Positions 8,763 through 17,741 of a stretch of 64,000 nucleotides of DNA are shown here, piece by piece (positions within the stretch are counted from its first letter, which is position 1; the number at the start of each line of letters is the position of its first letter). Both the position numbers and the translations under genes were made by a program. The notes beneath the pieces are model-generated. The model did not search any database. It was not told the DNA's origin and saw only the letters and a program-made list of their open reading frames with translations. Source of the stretch: Pseudomonadota bacterium (lineage in GTDB: Bacteria; Myxococcota_A; Polyangia; Polyangiales; Polyangiaceae); assembly GCA_023431345.1 (NCBI GenBank), contig JAEYWK010000179.1, forward strand, positions 1 through 64,000, written 5' to 3'.

Positions 8763-9925
8763 GCCGCGGCCCGGCGAACGGCTTTCAACAGCACTTCGCG
8801 GCCCGCGGCGTGCGTGAACCGCGACAGGAACTTCTCGCGTCCGGCGCGGCCGAGCGTCCTGCGCAGCGTCTCGTCGGCGCTCAGGCGCTCGACGGCGTCG
8901 CTCAGCGCGCCAACGTCGCCGGGAGGTACGACGAGGCCGCACCCATCGGCGATTTCGCGCATGTCGTTGATGTCGGACACCACGACGGGCTTGGCCATCG
9001 CCAGCGCATCGAACAGCTTCGCCGGGATTTGGCCCCACGCCGACGCTACGTTCAGGCTGGGAATCGCGATGATGTCGGCCAGCGACAGGTAGTCGGCCAA
9101 GCGATCGAACGGGAACTGATCGATGACCGCGAAGCGATTCGGCAGGCGCGAGCGCGCTGCCTCGATGGTGCCCTGCGCGCTCGGGTCGGCTCCCATCAGC
9201 ACCAGTCCGGGTGCCGCCGGGCCGCTGACGCGTACGAGGGCTTCGACGAGCACGTCAAGACCCTTGTGACGCCGCGGGGTGCCCACGAACGCGACCCACG
9301 GCCGGTCGGATGAAAGAGACATCTCCGGCGGCCGTTTCGCCTTCAGAGGGTCCAGCTCCGCGGGATCTCTCACGTGATACAAGATGTCTCCGCCGAAGCG
9401 CGACTGCAGCCACCGGTTCGATACGAGGCGGTGGGGGGCGCGCCGCGTGACCGCCTCGAGCAAACAGGTCGCCGCGAAGGCGTTGAAGCCCAGGCGGCGC
9501 CGCAGGCTTTCCCTCCGCGCGCGCCGCAGCTCGCTAGGGGCGAGCTCTTCGTTGGCGCGCAGCTGGGCGAAGCCGCTTTCCCAGTCGTCGATGTCGATGA
9601 CCATCCGCCCGAGCCCAATCCCCGCCGCCAGGGCGAATCCCAAGCTGTGCGGCAGCGTCTTCGAGACGACGACCAAGTCGCGTCCCACGGTCCGGCGCAG
9701 CCAGGCTATCGCCGCGGGCGAGTAACGGGCGTGGCTCGACAGTGGGAAGCTCTCGATAGGCACCGAAAGCGATGCCGCCGGTCCCCAAATTTTCGGGCCT
9801 CGACACACGCCTACTAATCGTACCGATGTATGTGTCTCGAGCAGCTGGGCCAGCAGCATCGCTCGTCCCAGGGCGTTGGACCCCACGTTGGGGCAGACGA
9901 TCGACACCGCGGGGAGATTACTCAC
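8759..9925 (-). CDS. Glycosyltransferase family 4-like
   Basis: A 388-residue cytoplasmic retaining glycosyltransferase of the GT-B fold. The C-terminal domain has a WVAFVGTPRRHKGLDVL block, followed by LADIIAIPS and ALAMAKPVVVSDINDMRE, the nucleotide-sugar site of GT4 enzymes. The usual first Glu of the EX7E motif is not evident, so the family assignment is structural rather than catalytic. The GTG at 9925 was chosen. A strong GGGGAGG ribosome binding site lies about five bases upstream, and VSNLPAVSIVCPN is a natural first strand. The first 76 codons of the longer frame (to 10153) are low-complexity and lie in an upstream regulatory region. It is the first gene of the leftward operon that continues to rmlD. 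Confidence 0.88.
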   Translation of the reverse strand: MSNLPAVSIVCPNVGSNALGRAMLLAQLLETHTSVRLVGVCRGPKIWGPAASLSVPIESFPLSSHARYSPAAIAWLRRTVGRDLVVVSKTLPHSLGFALAAGIGLGRMVIDIDDWESGFAQLRANEELAPSELRRARRESLRRRLGFNAFAATCLLEAVTRRAPHRLVSNRWLQSRFGGDILYHVRDPAELDPLKAKRPPEMSLSSDRPWVAFVGTPRRHKGLDVLVEALVRVSGPAAPGLVLMGADPSAQGTIEAARSRLPNRFAVIDQFPFDRLADYLSLADIIAIPSLNVASAWGQIPAKLFDALAMAKPVVVSDINDMREIADGCGLVVPPGDVGALSDAVERLSADETLRRTLGRAGREKFLSRFTHAAGREVLLKAVRRAAA

Positions 9926-10227
9926 GCGACCTCCCCAAGGCTCGGGCCCCGCGCGCCCTTGTGGGCTCGAAGACCAAGACTGCACGGGGACGTCCAGAAC
10001 GCATGGCTTTTCCGCTGAAAGTGAGGCGCTCCTAACACGAAGCGCCCCGCGCTGCACGGCGGGTGGCGCGCGAGGCTCGCATGATTGGGCTAGCACTCCC
10101 AAGGGTCGCTCTCCGGAGTGAGAATTGGCAAAACTTGCCGTTGTCCGGCTCAAGGGAGTGCTAGGCTCGCCGTTCGAATGCGATTCGAGCCCTATGCAAC
10201 GAAGGGCTTGATCAGGAGCTTAGAGTG
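9926..10227. promoter_or_regulatory. Divergent intergenic region with long inverted repeat
   Basis: About 300 bases separate the leftward glycosyltransferase and the rightward lipoprotein gene, so both promoters must lie here. Visible structure includes an 11-base perfect inverted repeat (listed separately) and a short hairpin, GGCAA-aac-TTGCC, at about 10127-10139. No confident -35/-10 pair was found for either direction. An AGGAG at 10214-10218 serves the rightward gene. Confidence 0.5.
10090..10164. repeat. 11-base inverted repeat with CIRCE-like half sites
   Basis: CTAGCACTCCC at 10090-10100 is the exact reverse complement of GGGAGTGCTAG at 10154-10164, with a 53-base gap. The inner TAGCACTC and GAGTGCTA match the two half sites of the CIRCE operator bound by the heat-shock repressor HrcA. 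In CIRCE they are 9 bases apart, so this is at best a split or looped site. It may be an operator for the lipoprotein gene or a chance repeat. Confidence 0.4.
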
Positions 10228-12174
10228 ATGAGACAGCGCTATGTTTTGGGCTTCGTGTTGACTGTGGGGGCCGTGCTGCCGGTGGGCTGCGCGACGTCCG
10301 ACGAGCACCTGGGGGTCGTCGACGACCGGCTCACCAAATGTCAGGAGCCCACGCCCGGCGACGGTAACTTCTGCTCCGATCCGAACTGCAAGTGCACCTT
10401 GGGCGAGGGTGACTGCGATAGCGCAGCCGAGTGCGTGACGGGCCTAACCTGCTCAGGCAAGGCGATCTATTTCGGCTTCGCGTCGAACTTCAACGTGTGT
10501 GCGGCTCCTCACTGCAACAACAAGAAGCTCGACGGCGACGAAACCCAGACTGACTGCGGCGGCTCCTGCGGTACTTTTTGCCCGCCACCCGACTGCTCGG
10601 GCTTGCCGGCGAACGGCGTGAAGGGTCACTGCACAGTCGACTGCAGGTGCGCCCCGCTCGAAGGCGGCTGCACCGCCGATAGCCAGTGTCAGACGGGCTC
10701 CGTCTGCACGCTGGGTCATGGCGTCCAATACGGTTATGCACCGGCGGTGGGTGTATGCACGGCGAATACCTGCAGCAATGGCATGCAGGATGGCGCTGAG
10801 ACGGGCATCGATTGCGGCGGCTCCTGCAAACCTTGCCCCTCCACTTACATGAAGGGTGCGAGCTTCGGTGGCGGCGCCGCCGATCGCATCATGGACTTTA
10901 CCTACGACGCGTCCGGAAACCTGATCATCGTCGGGCGCTTCGGCCAGACCATCAACTTTGGCACGACGCCAGCGACGGCTATGACGACGGCGGGTGGCTC
11001 CGACATCTTCGTGGCCAAGTTTGACCCGGTAGGAACGCACTTATGGAGCCGTCGCTTCGGTGGTCCGAACAACGATGGCGACGGCGCAGTCGTGGTCGCG
11101 GTCGATGCCGGTAGCGGTATCTTCGTCGGCGGGAACGTCTATTCGGGCGCGAATTTCGGGAGCGGGCCCATTACCACGAACGGCGCCGCCTCGGACGCCT
11201 TCGTGATGAAGATCACGGGTACGACGGGTGTAACGGCTTGGGCCAAGACTTACGGGGGCCCTCGCGCTGACCGCGTGTCGGCGATCGCCATCGGCCCCAC
11301 GGGCGCCGTCTTCATAGCGGGCTCCTACTCGGATACCATCAACCTCGGCGGCGCCACCTACACGGCTGCGAGCGCGACCCTCCAGAACAAGTTCGACATG
11401 TTCGTGGCCAAGCTCAGCAGCGCCAGCGGCGGCCACTCGTGGAGCCGTTCGTTCGGTGGCGTCGGCGATGACCAAGTCACCGACATCGCGGTCGACTCGA
11501 CGAATAGCCCGTTGCTGGTCGGAAATTTCAGTGGCGCGGTGACGTTCGGGCCTGTCTCGCTCACGAGCAACGGCACGCAAGACGGGGTCGTGCTCAAGCT
11601 GGGCTCCGGCAGCGGCGGGCCACTCTGGGGTCGCGCGTTGGGCGGCCCGAGCGACAATGACGGGCTGTCGGGGATCGCAATTGGTCCGAATGGCAACCCG
11701 GTGATCACGGGCTACTACGTGGGCACGGCCAACCTGGGCGCCGGGAACGTGACGGCCAAAGGAACCGATATGTTCGTTTCAGCGCTAAACAACGACACCG
11801 GCGCGGCCCAGTGGGTTCGAACGGGCGGCGGTGAAGGGACGGATCGCGGCTTGGGCATCGCCACCGACAGCGTTACCAATGACGTCGTGGTGACCGGAAG
11901 CACTGCTGGCTCTCCGAATTTTGGCACCGGCGCGCTCCCCGCGAGCCCTGGTGGAGCGGTCGACCTCTTCGTTGCTCGCTATGCGGCTGCCACGGGTGCT
12001 CCGGTGTGGGCGCTCGTCTACGGCGGCGCCTCGAACGAGGACGCTTCCTGCGCCAGCATCTTTGATGGCGTGATCGGCATCGGCGGCCGCTTCCAGGGAG
12101 CCCAGAGCTTTGGTGGGTCGGTTCTTCCCAACGGCGGTAACTTCGACGCTTTCCTGCTGCGCTACAAGCTCTGA
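10228..12174 (+). CDS. Lipoprotein with Cys-rich modules and beta-propeller repeats
   Basis: A predicted 648-residue exported lipoprotein. The signal ends in PVGC with the Cys at residue 21. Residues about 35-210 hold two Cys-rich modules ending in KLDGDETQTDCGGSC and MQDGAETGIDCGGSC, a pattern very common in myxobacterial surface proteins. From about 215 to the end there are repeated blades with GG-x-DR, VD or G-DxFVAK signatures (for example DIFVAKFDP, DAFVMKITG, DMFVAKLSS), typical of SBBP-type beta-propeller repeats. No catalytic residues were recognised. The ATG at 10228 and the GTG at 10225 are both usable behind the AGGAG at 10214-10218. It starts the rightward transcription unit and sits inside the polysaccharide locus, so a surface-binding role is possible but unproven. 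Confidence 0.85.
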   Translation: MRQRYVLGFVLTVGAVLPVGCATSDEHLGVVDDRLTKCQEPTPGDGNFCSDPNCKCTLGEGDCDSAAECVTGLTCSGKAIYFGFASNFNVCAAPHCNNKKLDGDETQTDCGGSCGTFCPPPDCSGLPANGVKGHCTVDCRCAPLEGGCTADSQCQTGSVCTLGHGVQYGYAPAVGVCTANTCSNGMQDGAETGIDCGGSCKPCPSTYMKGASFGGGAADRIMDFTYDASGNLIIVGRFGQTINFGTTPATAMTTAGGSDIFVAKFDPVGTHLWSRRFGGPNNDGDGAVVVAVDAGSGIFVGGNVYSGANFGSGPITTNGAASDAFVMKITGTTGVTAWAKTYGGPRADRVSAIAIGPTGAVFIAGSYSDTINLGGATYTAASATLQNKFDMFVAKLSSASGGHSWSRSFGGVGDDQVTDIAVDSTNSPLLVGNFSGAVTFGPVSLTSNGTQDGVVLKLGSGSGGPLWGRALGGPSDNDGLSGIAIGPNGNPVITGYYVGTANLGAGNVTAKGTDMFVSALNNDTGAAQWVRTGGGEGTDRGLGIATDSVTNDVVVTGSTAGSPNFGTGALPASPGGAVDLFVARYAAATGAPVWALVYGGASNEDASCASIFDGVIGIGGRFQGAQSFGGSVLPNGGNFDAFLLRYKL

Positions 12175-12189
12175 GACGGGGGCGTGATC

Positions 12190-12212
12190 GAGCGGGCTCC
12201 TTGAGCCCGCTC
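12190..12212 (+). terminator. 10-bp stem hairpin, terminator-like
   Basis: GAGCGGGCTC at 12190-12199 pairs perfectly with GAGCCCGCTC at 12203-12212 across a three-base loop (CTT). It begins 15 bases after the lipoprotein stop. There is no T run after it, so it may be a pause or RNA-stability hairpin rather than a classical intrinsic terminator. Confidence 0.6.
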
Positions 12213-12273
12213 CGGCACCCGTACCCTATCCGACAGCCGGAGGCCTCGGGTATAAGGGCCAGTCCCTCGGCCG

Positions 12274-13701
12274 ATGCTGTTCAACTCGCTCCATTTCGCG
12301 GTCTTCTTTCCGATCGTGACCTTGGCGTTCTTCCTCCTGGAGGGCCGCCGGCGCTGGTGGATGCTGCTCGTCGCGAGCGCCTATTTCTACATGGCGCTTG
12401 TCCCCGCCTACATCCTGATCCTGGCGGGTGTCATTCTGGTCGACTTCGCCGCGGGGCTGCTGATTGCCCGGAGCGAAGGTTCCGCGCGTCGCTTCTGGCT
12501 TTGCGCGAGCCTGGTCGGCAACTTTGGCGTCCTGTTCAGCTTCAAATACTGGGGGTTCGTCGCCGAGCAAGTGGGGTGGCTAGCGAGCTGGACTGGCAGC
12601 TCTTGGCAACCGCCGCTCCTAGGGTGGCTGTTGCCGGTTGGCCTCTCGTTTCACACCTTCCAATCGGTTGCCTACACCATCGAGGTATATTGGCGGCGGC
12701 AACCTCCCGAGCGCAACCTCGCGGTCTATGCGCTGTATGTGCTCTTCTACCCGCAGCTAGTGGCGGGGCCGATCGAGCGCCCTGGCCGCCTGCTCTCGCA
12801 GATCCACGGGTCGACGGCAACGCGCTTCGACGCCGAGCGCGCGTCGTCCGGGCTGAGGCTGATGCTGTGGGGGCTCGTCAAGAAGGTCGTCGTTGCTGAC
12901 GGCCTCGCCGCCATCGTTGACCGGGCTTACTCGAACCTGTCGCAGGCCGACAGCGTGGTGCTGCTGATTGCCGCTTACGCCTTCAGCATCCAGATCTACT
13001 GCGATTTCTCCGGATATACCGACATCGCTCGAGGCGCAGCGCGCGTGATGGGCTTCGACCTGATGCTCAACTTCGACCGACCTTACGAGTCGACGTCGAT
13101 GGGAGAGTTCTGGCGCCGCTGGCACATCTCTCTGTCTTCTTGGTTCAAGGACTACCTGTACGTCCCGCTCGGCGGGAGTCGGCGGGGCTCGCTCCTCACC
13201 ACCCGCAATGTCCTGGTCGTTTTCCTGGTCAGCGGGCTGTGGCACGGCGCCAGCTGGAATTTCGTGGTCTGGGGGGCAATTCATGGAGTGCTCGTGACGA
13301 TGGAAGGCCGGTTGGGCTTCGGTCGGACGGAGCGCCGTCGAAGTCGTCTCGAGCTAGCCCTGCGGTGGCTCTTCGTTTTCCATGCGGTCACCTTGGCGTG
13401 GATATTCTTCCGCGCGCCGACGATGGGTGTTGCGGTGGACTACTACGCGCGCCTGTTCGCCGGCGATGGGTTCGATACCCTCCGCGGCCACAACGTGGGT
13501 GCTCCGTTGGACGTGGCGTGGGCTTTCGGCGCCGGGCTGGCCGTCCTCGTGCTGGAATGGGCGCACGCACGGCATGACCTCGCCGCGCGCTTCATCGGCT
13601 GGCCACGCAGCGCCCGCTGGGCCCTGTACTACGCTGGCGTGCTGGCGCTATGGGTCGGGAGCGCCGCTTCCCCCCAGCAGTTCATCTACTTTCAGTTCTA
13701 G
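12274..13701 (+). CDS. MBOAT family O-acyltransferase (AlgI-like)
   Basis: A 475-residue polytopic inner-membrane protein that should move acetyl groups across the membrane for O-acetylation of the extracellular polysaccharide. The start MLFNSLHFAVFFPIV and the segment FSFKYWGF are typical of the AlgI branch. The two conserved His are visible: RRWHISLSSWFKDYLYVPLG (His near 284) and SGLWHGASWNFVVWG (catalytic His near 324). Length agrees with AlgI (about 460-520). A TATAAG lies at 12251-12256, about 17 bases before the ATG, and could be a -10 box. It is followed 8 bases later by an SGNH-type partner, the usual two-component arrangement for polysaccharide acetylation. Confidence 0.95.
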   Translation: MLFNSLHFAVFFPIVTLAFFLLEGRRRWWMLLVASAYFYMALVPAYILILAGVILVDFAAGLLIARSEGSARRFWLCASLVGNFGVLFSFKYWGFVAEQVGWLASWTGSSWQPPLLGWLLPVGLSFHTFQSVAYTIEVYWRRQPPERNLAVYALYVLFYPQLVAGPIERPGRLLSQIHGSTATRFDAERASSGLRLMLWGLVKKVVVADGLAAIVDRAYSNLSQADSVVLLIAAYAFSIQIYCDFSGYTDIARGAARVMGFDLMLNFDRPYESTSMGEFWRRWHISLSSWFKDYLYVPLGGSRRGSLLTTRNVLVVFLVSGLWHGASWNFVVWGAIHGVLVTMEGRLGFGRTERRRSRLELALRWLFVFHAVTLAWIFFRAPTMGVAVDYYARLFAGDGFDTLRGHNVGAPLDVAWAFGAGLAVLVLEWAHARHDLAARFIGWPRSARWALYYAGVLALWVGSAASPQQFIYFQF

Positions 13702-13709
13702 GCCGATTG

Positions 13710-14714
13710 ATGCAGGAGCTCAGCAGCCTCAAGTATTACGCCATGCGAGTGGCGGCGTTCTTGTTGCCTCTCGTCGTGCTCGCCGCGGGTCTCGAGGCAG
13801 GTACGCGACGTGTGGGTACGTTACACGAGGTCCGAGCTCGCACGCTGCAGGCGCCTAACGAAGCCGAGCTGCTCGTCACCGGCAACTCGCACGAAACAGT
13901 CGGCATCATCTGTCGTGAGCTCGGGCGCCCGTGCTTCAAGCTCGCAGCGGGTTCGCAGAGCGTGTTCTACGATCGGGCTCTGCTTCGGCGCTTTGGCCAT
14001 AACTTTCCGAAGGTGCGGGCCGTGCTCATCGGCATCTCCTTCTATTCCTTCAAGTATGCCATGGAGTCCGACGAGGGATGGCGGCAGTACGAGTACTGGC
14101 ACGCCTACGGCATCGACGGCGAACGAGAGCCTCTGCCCTTCAGCGACGCGCGCCGTTACTCGCGGGTGATGACGGCGGGCACGAGGACGGTGCTTGGCTG
14201 GGCGGCTGCGGGCTTTCCCCGAGCGCTGCCGGCGGCCGCGGCCGACGCGCGCGGGGATGTCGACGTCGGCGCGTTCGTCCAGCGGGACAAGAGCCGGGCT
14301 GCGCTCGAGCGGAGGATCGCGCAACACCACCGGCGTTTGCGGCCCGAGCTGGTGGCGGAGGCTCGCGCTGCGGTGGACGCCATGGTCGATTGGGCCAAGC
14401 AACGCGGCGCCTTGCCCGTGATGGTGGTTACGCCCGTGTCGCCCGGGTACGCCGAGCGCATCGAGCCAGGGGAGCTCGCGTTCGTGCACGGCGAGCTCGC
14501 TCGCCAGCAAGGCCGCGGAGCGATCGTCGCCGACTACCTTGCTGATTCGCGCTTTGCTGATGACTTGTTTTACGATTTTGATCACTTGAACGCGCGCGGC
14601 GCGCAGCTCTTCACGGAGTTGCTGCGTGTCGAGGTGCTCCAGCCAGCGCTGGGCAAGCTCGCCGAAGGCACTTCAAATCATGTCTTTGAGACGGCGGCGC
14701 GGCGAGTCGAGTAG
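13710..14714 (+). CDS. SGNH-type O-acetyl transfer partner (AlgJ/AlgX-like role)
   Basis: A 334-residue protein with one N-terminal membrane anchor (about residues 14-32) and a periplasmic domain. LLVTGNSHETVGI near residue 55 resembles SGNH block I with Asn replacing the usual Asp before the Ser. Near the C-terminus FYDFDHLNARGAQLF supplies the Asp-x-x-His of block V. It should receive acetyl from the MBOAT protein encoded 8 bases upstream and place it on the glycan. The ATG at 13710 was chosen over 13650 because the latter lies inside the acyltransferase gene; 13743 is an alternative. Its last 42 bases overlap the 3' end of the opposing glycosyltransferase gene. Confidence 0.8.
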   Translation: MQELSSLKYYAMRVAAFLLPLVVLAAGLEAGTRRVGTLHEVRARTLQAPNEAELLVTGNSHETVGIICRELGRPCFKLAAGSQSVFYDRALLRRFGHNFPKVRAVLIGISFYSFKYAMESDEGWRQYEYWHAYGIDGEREPLPFSDARRYSRVMTAGTRTVLGWAAAGFPRALPAAAADARGDVDVGAFVQRDKSRAALERRIAQHHRRLRPELVAEARAAVDAMVDWAKQRGALPVMVVTPVSPGYAERIEPGELAFVHGELARQQGRGAIVADYLADSRFADDLFYDFDHLNARGAQLFTELLRVEVLQPALGKLAEGTSNHVFETAARRVE

Positions 14715-15818
14715 TCGCGTGTAGAAGGCGTCGACGTCACTGGCGTAGCGAGCGGCGCCGAACAATCGTTGGGCGCGGACCCTTCCGGCCTCGCCCATCG
14801 CCAGGCGAAGCTCGGGCCGTTGGCTCAGCGTCAAAAGGGCCTCGGCGACGGCCTCGGGACTGAAAGGGGGCACGAGCACGCCGGTCTCACCATCGACGAC
14901 CGAATCCTTGATTCCGCCGACCGCGGCGCCGACCACGGGCACGCCGCAGAACATCGCCTCGGCCACCACGAGACCGAAGCCCTCGCGCGACGACAGGAGC
15001 GTAAAGACATCCATGAGCGCGTAGAAGCGGCCCGTATCTTCGCGGTTGCCGAGGAACGTGACGCAGTCTTCTACTCCGAGCTCGCGGCTCAGGCACTCCA
15101 AGCTGGGGCGCGCCAAGCCGTCGCCAACCACGAGCACGCGAAGCTCGGGGCAGCGTGAACGCAGGAGCGCGCTGGCGCGGATCAGATCGCTGACTCGCTT
15201 GACGCCATCGTCCGTGAGCCGGCACACGCTACCTACGACGAAGGCCTGCGGCGAGAGGCGAAGCTCCCGGCGCGTCGCTTCGAGCTCGTGCGCTGGCGGG
15301 ACCACCGGCTCGTCGATGCCGTTCTGGATCAACGTGATCTTGCGCTCGGGAATGTTGCCGATGTCGCGCAGGTGGTCACGCACGGCAGGAGAGATAGCGA
15401 CGCAGGCGTCGGAAGCCGCTACTATCGTCCGGAACAGGGCGCGCCCGCGCGGGCTGCGCGTCGTCGCCAGCGAGGTCTCCTCGATGACGATGCGAGCGCC
15501 GCACGCGTTGCCCGCCGTGACGGCCAAGCTCAGCCCCTCGAAAACGGCTCCGTGCACGATGTGAGGACGGAAGCGCACGGCCTCGCTGACCGCCCGCAGC
15601 AACGGCCGGGGTGCGAACAGGCGGCCCGAACCGACAGTCATTACCGGGACACCATGTTCCTCCAGGGCGTCGACGACGTCGCCTCGGGTGGCGCGGGCGA
15701 GCACTCGTTGCTCATAGCGCGTGGGATCGAGGCGCTTCGCTAGCACGACACGTCGGCGCTCGACGCCTCCGCGTGCCACCGAAGACAGGCAATGCAAAAC
15801 CCGGATACGTTCGCTCAC
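14673..15818 (-). CDS. Glycosyltransferase family 4
   Basis: A 381-residue GT-B glycosyltransferase acting on the cytoplasmic face. The N-terminal domain starts RVLHCLSSVARGGVERR, the typical GGxE acceptor loop of GT4. The C-terminal domain has VGSVCRLTDDGVKRVSDLI and the EX7E motif SREGFGLVVAEAMFCGVPVV. The GTG start at 15818 overlaps the TGA of the upstream GT4 gene (GTGA), so the two are translationally coupled. The longer reading frame to 16040 lies inside the neighbour. Its 3' end overlaps the rightward SGNH gene by 42 bases. Confidence 0.93.
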   Translation of the reverse strand: MSERIRVLHCLSSVARGGVERRRVVLAKRLDPTRYEQRVLARATRGDVVDALEEHGVPVMTVGSGRLFAPRPLLRAVSEAVRFRPHIVHGAVFEGLSLAVTAGNACGARIVIEETSLATTRSPRGRALFRTIVAASDACVAISPAVRDHLRDIGNIPERKITLIQNGIDEPVVPPAHELEATRRELRLSPQAFVVGSVCRLTDDGVKRVSDLIRASALLRSRCPELRVLVVGDGLARPSLECLSRELGVEDCVTFLGNREDTGRFYALMDVFTLLSSREGFGLVVAEAMFCGVPVVGAAVGGIKDSVVDGETGVLVPPFSPEAVAEALLTLSQRPELRLAMGEAGRVRAQRLFGAARYASDVDAFYTRLLDSPRRRLKDMI

Positions 15819-16951
15819 GTGACGGCCTGCTCCGCTCGAGTCGTTGGCCGGCTGCGCATCGCGCCCGATAGCTCGCGGTACAAAGACGATAGTCGAGCAA
15901 CGTAGGTGGTCGGCGAGAAGAGCTCGTACATGCGAGCTTGTGCGCGGAGCGCCCAGGCCTCTCGTTTCGCAGGTTCCATACCGGAGGCGGCGGTCAGAAG
16001 GCGGATCCAGCCGTCGGTTGCGGTGGACGACGTCGTCCACTCCGCGGCGAGCGGCCCCATCACCTCTCGGACGCCGGGTACGTCCGAGCCAATCGCAGGC
16101 ACACCAGAGGCCATGGCTTCGATGAGGGAAACGCTGCAGCCCTCAGACAACGACGGCAGCGCGAATAAATGCGCCGTCGCGAGCAGCTGTTGCACTTCGC
16201 TGCGAGCACCGAGCAGCTCGACGCTGCCTTCAAGGCCCAGCTCGCGGATGGCTCGCGCAAGCTCCGTGCGGAGCGGACCATCGCCGGCGATGGCCACGCG
16301 CAGATCCGGCCGCGATGAGAGCAGGGGCGCGACTGCAGCCAAGAAATGGAGGTGATTTTTTACGGGGACCAGGCGTCCGACCAGCAAGACGCGAAACGGC
16401 CCTGGCGGCCGCGCAACGGTCGCCCTCGCTTCAGGGAAGAAGGCTGGGCCGGCGCAGTTGTGAATCACACGCACGCGGTCGCGCGGAGCCCGGTCCACGT
16501 CACGAACGTAGTCCGCCACGGCGCTCGTGACTCCAACCACGCTCGAGGCGAGCTGGTACACGCCGCGATACATCAAACGGGCGGTGCGACTGTGAGCGGG
16601 CATGCCCGTCTCTTCCGCGATGCGAACGGGGACCCGACTCGCGGAGCCGGCGAGGAGCCCGTGAAAATTGGCTTCGGCGATGCTGGCATGGAGCACGTCA
16701 GGGCGCTGGCGGCGCAGGTAGCGTGCCAACGCCAACGTCGCGGCGGGGTTGCGGGCGCGCGGATCGACGTTCAAGACGTCCACCGGTACGCCGAGCTCCT
16801 CGAGTCGACGCGCAGCCTTGCCGAGCTTGTGAAAAGCGCAGACCCGAAGAGCGTAGTCGGAGGGGGCGTGAAGCTGGCCTTGGAGCTGCACTCTCGACTC
16901 CACACCGCCGAAGTCGAGCTCCGGCAACAGGCGCAGTACCTTCAGCACCAT
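15815..16951 (-). CDS. Glycosyltransferase family 4
   Basis: A 378-residue GT-B enzyme. The start MVLKVLRLLPELDFGGVESR carries the GGxE loop near residue 16. The donor domain has FRVLLVGRLVPVKNHLHFL, then IAGDGPLRTELARA, and the EX7E motif SEGCSVSLIEAMASGVPAIG. It is sandwiched between the methyltransferase (22 bases upstream) and a second GT4 with which it overlaps by 4 bases. The donor sugar cannot be told from sequence alone. Confidence 0.93.
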   Translation of the reverse strand: MVLKVLRLLPELDFGGVESRVQLQGQLHAPSDYALRVCAFHKLGKAARRLEELGVPVDVLNVDPRARNPAATLALARYLRRQRPDVLHASIAEANFHGLLAGSASRVPVRIAEETGMPAHSRTARLMYRGVYQLASSVVGVTSAVADYVRDVDRAPRDRVRVIHNCAGPAFFPEARATVARPPGPFRVLLVGRLVPVKNHLHFLAAVAPLLSSRPDLRVAIAGDGPLRTELARAIRELGLEGSVELLGARSEVQQLLATAHLFALPSLSEGCSVSLIEAMASGVPAIGSDVPGVREVMGPLAAEWTTSSTATDGWIRLLTAASGMEPAKREAWALRAQARMYELFSPTTYVARLSSLYRELSGAMRSRPTTRAEQAVT

Positions 16952-16973
16952 CGCGGCGGCTTCGAAAGCGGGC

Positions 16974-17642
16974 TCATTCTTCGGGCTCTAGTCGGGCGTC
17001 GACGACGAAGTTGATGGCAAACAGACTTGGCCAGCGCTTCAGCACACCCTCGAAGCGGGCCGGGTGGACCAGGTGATGCTCGGATTGCAGCGTGAAGTCG
17101 GCGTCGGCGAGTACCTGCTTCAGGTAAGAATACGTAAAAAAGCGGATGTGTCCGAAGTCGAAGATGCCATAACGCTGATAGCGAAATCGACCAAACAGCA
17201 CCTGCAGACGCGCTATCCAGACCAAGAAATTGGGCGTGGTGATGACGATGCGGCCACCTGGCACCAGAGCCCGCCGCACCTCTTTGAGGACGCTGACGGG
17301 ATCGAACACGTGTTCGAGAACCTCGCCGAGCACCACCACGTCGAAAGACGCGCTTGCGAGGTGGTCGGGCCAGCGTCCTTCGATGTCGAAGACCAGCACG
17401 TCGTCCAGCACTCGCCGCGCCTCTTGCGCCGCCGCGTCGGAGATCTCCACGCCCGTCACGTGGTTGCCGGCAGCCCGTATTAGCGCCCCCAAATGGCCGG
17501 GCCCGCACGCGACGTCCAGCACGCGCAGGGCAGGGCCGCCCACGAGTGAAAGCAATCGCTCGCTACGACGTCCACTCGCCGAATACATCGCAGACTTCTC
17601 CTCGTAGTGCTGCCGTTTCGCACTGGCTTCGGACGCGAGCAT
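16974..17642 (-). CDS. Class I SAM-dependent methyltransferase
   Basis: A 222-residue soluble methyltransferase. Motif I is VLDVACGPGHLGAL near residue 37, followed by the acidic VTGVEIS, and post-motif FDVVVLGEVLEHVFDP, the UbiG/Methyltransf_11 type. It heads the leftward trio methyltransferase-GT4-GT4, so methylation of a sugar or of the growing glycan is the simplest guess. Start: ATG at 17642 (MLASEASAKRQ). The longer frame to 17792 would overlap the divergent GT2 gene and its extra residues look non-coding. About 100 bases separate it from that gene and must hold both promoters. Confidence 0.85.
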   Translation of the reverse strand: MLASEASAKRQHYEEKSAMYSASGRRSERLLSLVGGPALRVLDVACGPGHLGALIRAAGNHVTGVEISDAAAQEARRVLDDVLVFDIEGRWPDHLASASFDVVVLGEVLEHVFDPVSVLKEVRRALVPGGRIVITTPNFLVWIARLQVLFGRFRYQRYGIFDFGHIRFFTYSYLKQVLADADFTLQSEHHLVHPARFEGVLKRWPSLFAINFVVDARLEPEE

Positions 17643-17741
17643 GCCCAGCGACTCATACCGCGGTAGTCGGCGTCCTTCAACCGGCCCGCCCGTCCACTTG
17701 ACGCGGCTCGGGGCTACTGGTACCCAGCGCTGCTGGGCAAC

